Source of the DNA: Podospora comata
Lineage: Eukaryota; Ascomycota; Sordariomycetes; Sordariales; Podosporaceae
Assembly: GCA_017354895.1 (NCBI GenBank)
Contig: CP071497.1
Span: forward strand, 4,216,001-4,280,000
DNA: 64,000 bases
Reading direction: 5' to 3'
The position numbers were made by a program, and so were the translations under genes. Below are positions 57,083 through 64,000 of the stretch, in pieces; position 1 is the stretch's first letter; every line of letters starts with the position of its first letter. The notes beneath the pieces were generated by a model. The model was not told where the DNA came from. It saw only the letters and a program-made list of their open reading frames with translations, and did no database searches.

Positions 57083-57268
57083 CTAGTGTTTCTTGTCTTG
57101 TTTCCCGCCACCCCCTCCCTTGCTGCTGTTGCCCGTAGCATTGCTAGAGGTGCTCTTGCTACTTTCTCCGGACTTTCCACTGTCCCTCTTCGACGACTGC
57201 TGCTTGGTTTTTTCTTTGTCTTTGCTGATGGCTGGCTCAAGAACCATGACTGTAAGTATATCTGACAT
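57083..57268 (-). CDS. Small Ser/Lys/Gly-rich hydrophilic protein (61 aa)
   Basis: Starts M-S-D-I-L-T-V-M-V-L-E-P-A-I-S-K, then becomes highly charged and low-complexity with Lys/Ser tracts and a run of five Gly, and ends K-Q-D-K-K-H. The codon pattern looks coding rather than random, but low-complexity sequence of this length can arise by chance. A consensus acceptor (ACTTACAG) lies just inside the frame, so the real start could be an upstream exon. Function unknown. Confidence 0.35.
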   Translation of the reverse strand: MSDILTVMVLEPAISKDKEKTKQQSSKRDSGKSGESSKSTSSNATGNSSKGGGGGKQDKKH

Positions 57269-58981
57269 GGCTGATACGAGGTATAGGGTTCCTTGATGAA
57301 TTGATGCGCTTTGTATGATGTGATCTGTGAGATGCAGGTTTTGGATCTTGTAACGCAGTGATTTTGAGTTTGGTGTGGGAAAGCTACAAAGAAAGCTACC
57401 TACTTGAATAGGTATGGTAGGTTTATATCGGTAGATAGGTAGATACTAGGATAGCCCTCAGGGTCTCAGGTTTCGCGCGACAGCAATCGTGATATCTGTC
57501 CTGCTCCTAGGTATCGTGATCTCTCACCTGCCTCGCTGCGTGGCGTACTGTTGGCAAAGTGATACTCACCTGGTGCTAACGAAGAGCAAAGTTCAGTTGG
57601 GAGTCGTCTTCTAACGCCATTGATGCCGCGGGTGATATCACTCAAAGGGTCCACTCTGCCATCAGGTCCTGGGAAATTACCACGCGACAACGGCATGTTT
57701 CAAGGTTCTACACGTGATCTGAATGAAAGACGGGATGGCAGCGATCTTCTTCTCAAGAAGCCGTTTCATATAGCCTTCAGGACTACGAGAGTTAACAGTC
57801 ATTCGTCGAGGACGCAAGAGATCCACAGCTTGCGATCCCAAGATGCTCGCAAATATCCATCGTATAGATGTAGGCGGGCTGGTCAGGCTCCTTGTTATAC
57901 AGACTTACACACTCTCTATCTTGGTCTCTCACAGTCCAACATCCCGCGCAATATTATCTACCTTCAACAACTTGTATCTGAGGAGTCCAACAGATCAGAA
58001 TCCAACTCGCAGACCCAAACAAGATCCCAAAGGCCAATTCTAAACCGAAAATCTGCCTCAACATCATAATCACAAAAACAATGTTACCCCTTCAAAAAAA
58101 AAAAAAAAAAAAAAAAGGGGGTGGTCATGGAATGGGGACCAAAGGATGAAACTTCTTCAAGAGCTCCAGTGTCAGGGAGCAGAGATCGCCGTGACCAAGG
58201 GGCAGGTGACAAACAAAGAGCAAAGGGAGAATGACCCAGAACATGAGGGGGAGCACACAAACGGGAAGTCGATCCAAAATGCCAGTTGCAGGTAGACGGT
58301 GGTTACCTATTGCTAAGACCTTTGGTCTGGTGGATAGGGGCCTTTGAATACAACCCCGACACTCGCCACCTAGTTTTTAGACGTCTTTCTTACACTGTAA
58401 ATGAATCTTGAGTGGAATTGCAGTGCTCTGTGCTCTGGTCAATAGTTTGAATTACGTTCTTGTCTTTGCACCACCCAAGTGACCGAGCTGCAAAACAAAA
58501 TGGTAGGATGAAAGCACTCCTCTCGACAGCCCAAACAGCTCTGGGGTCACACAAATTTTGCTCACACGCCACGTGTACATCCATCATGTGGCATGCCCCA
58601 CGCTGAATCGACCTTGGACTTGACGCCTTATTGGGCATCTTGCCGTCAACCACCAACTAGCGCCGAATGACTACCATGACACGAGATAGTTTTTCCGACT
58701 CACAAATTTCTTCAGAATATAAGGCGACCACCACAACAACAACACATCGTCGATGGTTGAAGATATCCAGAATCGCTACCTGAACATATCAACCTGAGGT
58801 ACCAACGTGTTCAAGACTACCTACCTACTTTACCGTATATATATTTTGATCTCTAACACTAAACACCGCTTGAAAGTGACTGCAGCCTTATGTCGCTTCA
58901 CATGTTCAAGCCTTCATCCACAACCTTTGATCACCACCGAGCACCTTTCTTCGCCGCCCCTGTCATTCAAAGCCATACACA
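57269..58981. other. Intergenic, 1.7 kb, with a 23-nt poly(A) tract
   Basis: Holds a homopolymer of 23 A at 58094-58116 and CTACCTAC-like microsatellites. The longest frame (57620-58069) shows no recognisable pattern. Confidence 0.5.
58094..58116 (+). repeat. Homopolymer (A)23
   Basis: Uninterrupted run of A followed directly by a G run. It may mark a retroposed poly(A) tail or simple slippage; nothing upstream identifies a source. Confidence 0.8.
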
Positions 58982-59152
58982 ATGTCCTCCATGATCTTAC
59001 CCGAGGAGGAGGAAAGGCTTCGCCGCATAGCCCGCATCGCAGAACAAAGCGCAGCCGCCGAGCGCAAACGGTACGAGGAGGCCAAGGCGCAGAGGGAGAA
59101 GGAAGAGAGAGAAAGACAGGAAAGAGAACGGGCTGCCCAGGAGAGTAAATAG
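58982..59152 (+). CDS. Small Glu/Arg-rich helical protein (56 aa)
   Basis: M-S-S-M-I-L-P-E-E-E-E-R-L-R-R-I-A-R is followed by an almost continuous charged helix of E, R, K, Q and A residues to Q-E-S-K. The segment has a single-alpha-helix or coiled-coil character. The ATG stands in a good context (ACACAATG) after a pyrimidine/A-rich leader, with an AATATAAG element at about 58716-58723. No family recognised. Confidence 0.5.
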   Translation: MSSMILPEEEERLRRIARIAEQSAAAERKRYEEAKAQREKEERERQERERAAQESK

Positions 59153-59685
59153 GGGTGTGGATATGATTGGAAAGTTCCAGGTGGTGGGTGCTCCTCACAC
59201 GCAGTCATGGACGTATCTTGACAGTTGGCGAGCATCAGCTAACAAAATTGTCAGGAGAAGAATCGGCTTCACTGTCGGGCATGTGTGCCCGAGACAATCA
59301 GTTCTCCCTGCTGCTGCCAGGTGCTCTTCAGTCTTACTTGGGGCAACAAATCATGGATCCCCAATAACTACCTACTTAAATTTGCTGATACGGAGAACTG
59401 CAGAGGCCGGAAACTCCTCCTTCTAATGGGTCCAAGTGCGTGTGTGTTGGTGCCCAACCTCTCAGCGACCACAGCTGGAGCCTGCTCATTTGCAGACTCG
59501 TGGGTAGCTATCAAATGCCACGGATGCTTGGCGGCTCGACACTTCTGGTCTGCTTCTATTTCCTTCGTGCCATTTCGCCTTAGCAATGGTCAAAGCTAGG
59601 GTAGTTGCGGTTAAGCCATGGTGGGCAGGCGTGGTGGGGATCGGGTCTCAATGTCAATAGGCATCTTTCTCGCCCAAGTTCGATC

Positions 59686-59693
59686 TATATAAG
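59686..59693 (+). promoter_or_regulatory. TATA box before a small broken gene
   Basis: TATATAAG lies 147 nt upstream of the ATG at 59840. Confidence 0.4.
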
Positions 59694-59839
59694 AGACATG
59701 ATACGAGCAGGATAACCAAGTTGGATATTCTTCCTGTCAGCTTCTCAACATTTCTGAGCTGTCGTCCAAGTTGTATCTTAGGCCAAGCCATCTGTCAAAA
59801 CATCCAAGTTTTCCCAAGACCTACTTTAACCTCCAAGCG

Positions 59840-60209
59840 ATGGTGAGCCCGGGAACCTTTAGCCCTGTGGGTATGATGCACCAGCAGGGGGTCATGACAG
59901 TGAGCACACATGACAGTTGATCAGTGAATAGGGGTTATGGTTAATGGCTTGCTGCAGCCGAAGCAAATCGAATCCTTAGAAAAAGCGTAGTCCCAACTTG
60001 AGGTTCCGAACGCACGTGTGCAGGTGAGCCAAGATCACGACGGAGTTACCACATTCTACTTCAACGCCGGCACTGGTACGGATACGAACGGTTGCATATT
60101 TCAAACCCACAGTGCCTCGACCACGGCCTCGATACTCCATATGGCGCAGACAAAGGGGGCCGAGATCCAGCAGGCAAATGTCGACGTTCTCAGCGAAAAA
60201 GGCCAATGA
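59840..60209 (+). pseudogene. Possible small gene (about 85 codons) with one in-frame TAG
   Basis: Exon 1 would be the start codon alone (59840-59842), directly followed by a GTGAGC donor. A 115-nt intron ends GCTTGCTGCAG at 59957. Exon 2 (59958-60209) reads P-K-Q-I-E-S-L-E-K-A, TAG (59988), then S-Q-L-E-V-P-N-A-R-V-Q-V-S and on to E-K-G-Q and TGA. The stop fits a CAG to TAG change. The opposite strand is also partly open, so the call is tentative. Support comes from the TATA box, the clean splice signals and the register. No family recognised. Confidence 0.35.
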
Positions 60210-61267
60210 TGCAGGTGGAAACGGTGGCTGGTGTTCCAGTTTATTATGGAGCTGACGCAGGGGTGTACCTCGCCGACGCTGAAGCCGGTCCTTTTCACGG
60301 CACTCTTGGGTTAGCTGCAGACACTGAGATAGGATGCAGAGATCAGTCAGTTGGATGCAAGGTGCTGGGTTGCGGGGTGAGGGTAGGAAGGGTCTGCGAA
60401 ATCTGGGCCTTGGGCAGTGGCTTTGGAATTGACTTTGGGAAGTTTAAATGGCGGTGACCGGTTGATATGGCGGCCTCCTTGCCATGTGGTCGGTATGTCT
60501 TTTGTGACAGGGAGAATGTAAAATAGGCTATGAATGGTTAATGGTGAAAGTTTGAACTGACGTTGAAAAATGCTGTGGCAGCACAGGTGGGAATTGTCAT
60601 CGAACTATTCTTGTATCGGCCACGACAACTCCCAGTTGACTTATACGATAAGTATGACAGTGCTACCGGGGTTAACAACGGCACTCACCACGATGCTAGT
60701 TGAGATACGGAGATAGTGCCAGTTGAAACCTGGTGGAGCATGGCGCAAAGGACCCCAAGGAGTACATCCATATCTAATATACCTACGAGATTCCTAGGAC
60801 GTCGAAGGCCCAGGAACGATTTTTGCTGAGTGCTGGGGCGAGAGGGAGTTTGGTGGGCGGTGGACTCGCCGTGCTGTATTTATTGCTCTTGGCGTTGTAC
60901 GACTCGGAAGACTTTGTGGATGGAAAGGAAAGCTCGGGAGGACAACGTAGGAAGGTTTGAGGGGGTCGATGGTGCGGACGGCTGCCAGGTACAATTTACG
61001 AGTTGGATGGTAGAGGGAATAATAGGCTTTCTTGGTGATGGAAGGTTGATAAGAACCCGAACCCTTATCCTCCAAACATGCATGCGGCGGATAACTGTGC
61101 CAAGAGCGTTGCCGGCCGGGCGGTGATGTACCTGCCGCCAAGTGGGGCGCAAAACACCTTGATGATTGATTGACTTTGGCAGACCAGGGACCAAAAAAAA
61201 CATCGAAGACCGTTTCTTGCCCTCGGTTGGATCCGCCAATTCTGCGTATGCATTTTTCACGTCGCCC
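60210..61267. other. Intergenic, promoter side of the Mtf1-like gene
   Basis: About 1.06 kb. Overlapping frames on the minus strand near 60794-61341 have no family signature. Nothing else recognised. Confidence 0.45.
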
Positions 61268-63970
61268 ATGTTACCAGTCCGCCATGTTGCACAGGCAACT
61301 TTTCTGCGCTCCCTCTCCACCAGGCGCTTGATCGACACCATCGCCGCGGGCCATCATCGCATTCGCCTCCCATCACCCCTCCAAGTTCGACATTATGCGC
61401 GCTTCACCGAAGATGTCTCGCTCGAACATGTACCACTCGAATATGCACCGCTCGAACATGCAACGTTCGAACATGCACCGCTCGAACATGTAGCGCTCAA
61501 ACATATCGCCGCCGAACCCATGCTCAAATCACAAAAACAGAACATACCCACGACGGACAAACCATGTCGTTTTGCTTGCCCCGTTCCTACCTGCGAATAT
61601 GCGACAAAAGGGTTTACCAGGAGGCCGAACCTCAGAAGACACATCGAGCGAGTGCACCAGAACGAAAGGGCATTTCCCCTTAAGGACTTGCTCGCGGATA
61701 TAGACAGCAACCCAAGATTAGTGTATCCAGACCTCGAAGCGTTGAAAAGCGAAAAGCTTTCAAACCAGCGCTCTGGCCGCAAGAAGGTTGTTGAACTGGA
61801 AGCGCAACCCCTTCCCGAGACAGATGCCGAACCATTACCCAAAGCGGCGCCCTTGCCAAAGGAGGATTCCACCACTGCATCAACTCTTGGAAAGCTCCTC
61901 GGCGCCTTGGACAGCGAAAAGCCCATCAAACGGCGGGGCAGGCCCAAAAAGGTCCGCGACGCCGAACCGTCCCCCGAAGCTGAGCAAGAGTCACAGCCCG
62001 CTACCTCGGGAGAACAACCCAAGCCAGCCCGCAGACGCGGCGGCCGCCCAGCTGGATCCAAAAACAAACCCAAAGACCCCGCGAAACCCCCAAAAGAAAA
62101 AAGAGCATACGTCAGACGCTCCGTCAGATATGATCATCCCCAACCGGAAGTTACTTTCAAGGCTGACTGCGTCAACACGACATATCTCTACGATGCGCTC
62201 CTTGACACGGGGATGTGGGGTCGGCGCAACACCGCGGCCGCGAAGCAGAGGAGGCTAGAAATGAGGAAACACGCTGATGTGAAGAGGGTGAATATCCTCT
62301 CGGAAAAGCTCTGCGATGATGTGTTGGGTTATATGAAGCCTGGTCTGCTAGAGAGGCACAAGGGGTGTGACATTATTGATATCAACCCTGGGGCGGGTTT
62401 GTGGAGCAGAAAGCTGAATGATTTGCTGCAGCCTAGAAAGCATGTGCTCGTGGAGGAGGACTACAAGGTTTACGAACCGTTCCTGAAGCCGTTGGTAGAG
62501 AGGGAAGGGGTCGAGGTGTTGGAGGTTGCGTGGGCGCTTTGGGCATCGTTGTTTGATGCGTTGGAGGAGAAGGGTGCGTTGGCGGCGCACCCGGTGCGGA
62601 ACTATCAGCCTGATGAGACGCCGGAGAGGAACGACACGTTGCTTGTGGTGATGAACATGATGACTCTCGACAAGAAGAGGGTGGGGGGGAGGAGGATGGG
62701 GAGCATGACGGCCATGATTTTGTATCAGTTGATCAATTCGGTGAGGCTGCAGGGGTTGTTTCAGAAGTATGGGTTGGTGAGGATGCTGATTTGGGTGGAT
62801 GAACATGAGAAGGCGCAGTATTTACCCAAGACGATCCAGAGGAGGAAGGCGGGGGCCATACAGGCTGAGCTCTCGCTAGATTGGGTCACCGAGGTGGCGG
62901 GAGTCGATCACCCGAATGGTGGCAAGAACTATATCTACAGGAGGGACAAACACATCGACATGGAGGGTATGGACCAGGTTCTGGAGAGGATGAGAACGGC
63001 GGGTCTCAATGTGCCGGAGGGGCGAGAGACAGCGCTGTTGAAGAGCTGTTTGGAGCTGGAAAAGGAGGGAAAGTCAGTTAAGGCTGGAGAGCAGAAACCG
63101 GCGCTCGCGGCAAGATATGAGCTGGGAGAGGAAGAGTGGGAGAAATTGAAGGAGACGAAATCGAAGGAGGGCACATGGACAACGAGAGACAACGACCACC
63201 TGCACCGGAATACGTGGTTAAAGACGCAGACGGAAAAAAAGCAAGAATTTCTGTACGAGTTGTTGATCAAGCTGGACGAGCTGACGAAACTGAAGCTCCA
63301 AGTTCTGGAAGAGGAGAAGGAGGGCAAGCTGGCGAAAGCTGCTCAAAAGAAGTTTGATAAACTCGAGGCCGAAATGAAGGAGCAGTGGGAAAGCATCGAC
63401 CCGATCTCGAGAAGCAAGTTTTTGGTTGCGCGAGACAACTTGAGGGCTTTCAAGCAGCCGCCGGAGCTAGGACCTGTACTCATGTGGGACCGTCGGCAGT
63501 TTGAGCCGCTGGTGGTGCAGCCGGAGGAGTTCTTGCCAGCGTGTGACGGGGCTTTGTTGGACATTCAACCCAGGGCGATGGAGCCGGCGTTGCGAGCCAA
63601 ATGCGAGCATGGATCGAAGATGTTTGACCAGATGGACCTTATCATCCGGAGTCTGTATTTACAAGCCTCTGCGCCAATATCACAAGCGGTGGAGGGTCTG
63701 TGGCCTGGCTCAGGGCGGGGCGTGGCGGAAAAGATGAGGAGCCTCCGCGATCCTTCCCTGGGAGGGACGCCGCTCAAGGGCCCCATAGGTGAGCTTGACC
63801 TGAGGGCACTGAACAGGACGCAGATTGTGGAGCTTGCGGAAAGGTGGTGGCAGTGGCCGTTTAAGCCTAGCTTTCCCGAGTTGGTCGGGAGGTTGGGCGA
63901 GGGGGAGGAGGAAAACGTCGATGGAGAAAATGGAGGAGGGGCTACCATGCTGGGGCACATGTTCGATTGA
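61268..63970 (+). CDS. Mtf1/mtTFB-like mitochondrial protein with C2H2 finger and AT-hook-like motif (900 aa)
   Basis: The start was set at the Met of M-L-P-V-R-H-V-A-Q-A-T-F-L-R-S, a mitochondrial presequence running to about residue 45; the upstream in-frame Met would hide it. Residues 52-81 are six tandem pentapeptides. A C2H2 finger follows (Cys104, Cys109, His125, His130), then an AT-hook-like motif (K-R-R-G-R-P-K-K) and a second basic motif (R-R-G-G-R-P-A-G-S-K-N-K). The second half matches the rRNA adenine dimethyltransferase-type fold of fungal mitochondrial transcription factors, with a SAM-site-like motif I-I-D-I-N-P-G-A-G-L-W-S-R-K-L and V-L-V-E-E-D. Family members melt the promoter for the mitochondrial RNA polymerase. 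The protein is much longer than yeast Mtf1 (about 340 aa) because of the N-terminal DNA-binding part and a C-terminal coiled-coil extension. Assignment is by pattern. Confidence 0.75.
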   Translation: MLPVRHVAQATFLRSLSTRRLIDTIAAGHHRIRLPSPLQVRHYARFTEDVSLEHVPLEYAPLEHATFEHAPLEHVALKHIAAEPMLKSQKQNIPTTDKPCRFACPVPTCEYATKGFTRRPNLRRHIERVHQNERAFPLKDLLADIDSNPRLVYPDLEALKSEKLSNQRSGRKKVVELEAQPLPETDAEPLPKAAPLPKEDSTTASTLGKLLGALDSEKPIKRRGRPKKVRDAEPSPEAEQESQPATSGEQPKPARRRGGRPAGSKNKPKDPAKPPKEKRAYVRRSVRYDHPQPEVTFKADCVNTTYLYDALLDTGMWGRRNTAAAKQRRLEMRKHADVKRVNILSEKLCDDVLGYMKPGLLERHKGCDIIDINPGAGLWSRKLNDLLQPRKHVLVEEDYKVYEPFLKPLVEREGVEVLEVAWALWASLFDALEEKGALAAHPVRNYQPDETPERNDTLLVVMNMMTLDKKRVGGRRMGSMTAMILYQLINSVRLQGLFQKYGLVRMLIWVDEHEKAQYLPKTIQRRKAGAIQAELSLDWVTEVAGVDHPNGGKNYIYRRDKHIDMEGMDQVLERMRTAGLNVPEGRETALLKSCLELEKEGKSVKAGEQKPALAARYELGEEEWEKLKETKSKEGTWTTRDNDHLHRNTWLKTQTEKKQEFLYELLIKLDELTKLKLQVLEEEKEGKLAKAAQKKFDKLEAEMKEQWESIDPISRSKFLVARDNLRAFKQPPELGPVLMWDRRQFEPLVVQPEEFLPACDGALLDIQPRAMEPALRAKCEHGSKMFDQMDLIIRSLYLQASAPISQAVEGLWPGSGRGVAEKMRSLRDPSLGGTPLKGPIGELDLRALNRTQIVELAERWWQWPFKPSFPELVGRLGEGEEENVDGENGGGATMLGHMFD
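61421..61510 (+). repeat. Six in-frame 15-bp tandem repeats in the Mtf1-like gene
   Basis: Units follow the pattern CTCGAACATGYANCG, encoding [LF]-[EK]-[HY]-[VAI]-[PTA]. Units 1-5 are near identical and unit 6 has drifted. They lie between the presequence and the zinc finger. Confidence 0.9.
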
Positions 63971-64000
63971 GGTTGTTCATCTCTCAATGTATATATAGCT

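Noticed and set aside
57620-58069. Plus-strand frame of 149 codons
   Set aside because: Ser/Arg/Gln-rich without pattern and no splice or promoter support.
60794-61341. Two overlapping minus-strand frames before the Mtf1-like gene
   Set aside because: Mutually overlapping in different frames and overlapping the presequence of a better gene; no family signal.
1-64000. CRISPR arrays, rRNA genes, tRNA genes
   Set aside because: No spaced direct-repeat array or rRNA sequence was seen. No tRNA cloverleaf was recognised by eye, but a tRNA scan was not possible, so absence of tRNAs is not certain.

Overview
The window is nuclear DNA of a filamentous ascomycete, most likely a Sordariomycete of the Sordariales type (Podospora/Chaetomium-like). 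Genes carry short introns (about 48-125 nt) with GTRNGT-like donors and CTAAC/CTGAC-type branch sites. Secreted xylan-active enzymes carry fungal CBM1 modules, NACHT-type genes are present, and many degenerate genes show stop codons of the type left by repeat-induced point mutation (RIP, CpA to TpA). All exon models were built by reading splice signals and checking that the summed exons stay in frame; none has transcript support here.

Layout. 0-8 kb: the 5' end of a probable mitochondrial protein gene running off the left edge, and a four-exon gene for a 2,276-residue acidic protein of unknown function. 8.6-9.1 kb: a small secreted beta/gamma-crystallin-like protein. 10.3-11.7 kb: a CE16-type acetylesterase with CBM1. 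12.4-22.5 kb: a decayed block with a NACHT/ankyrin pseudogene, an EST1-like pseudogene, a short coiled-coil reading frame and about 2 kb of AT-rich, gene-free DNA. 22.7-24.2 kb: an intact cytochrome P450. 25.9-28.7 kb: a GH62-CBM1 arabinofuranosidase convergent with a CE1-type esterase. 28.9-32.3 kb: a broken aminoglycoside-phosphotransferase-like (APH) gene and a convergent pair of broken paralogues of an unnamed family.

32.7-52.4 kb: the most unusual part. Six apparently intact genes stand as three head-to-head pairs: a 1,206-aa protein with a lectin-like propeller; a 1,453-aa protein with a 106-aa protein; and a 432-aa protein carrying deaminase-like CAE and PCxxC motifs with a 1,706-aa DUF6603-type protein. 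None has an evident signal peptide. Parts of the three giants resemble, from memory, bacterial proteins of unknown function. I propose these six genes as an undescribed cytoplasmic system, possibly acquired in part from bacteria.

52.6-55.2 kb: a GH67 alpha-glucuronidase. With GH62, CE1 and CE16, the window holds four activities that remove side groups from xylan. 57-60 kb: two short charged proteins and one short broken gene. 61.3-64.0 kb: a 900-aa protein resembling the mitochondrial transcription factor/rRNA-dimethyltransferase family (Mtf1/mtTFB), with an added C2H2 finger, an AT-hook-like motif and a pentapeptide repeat.
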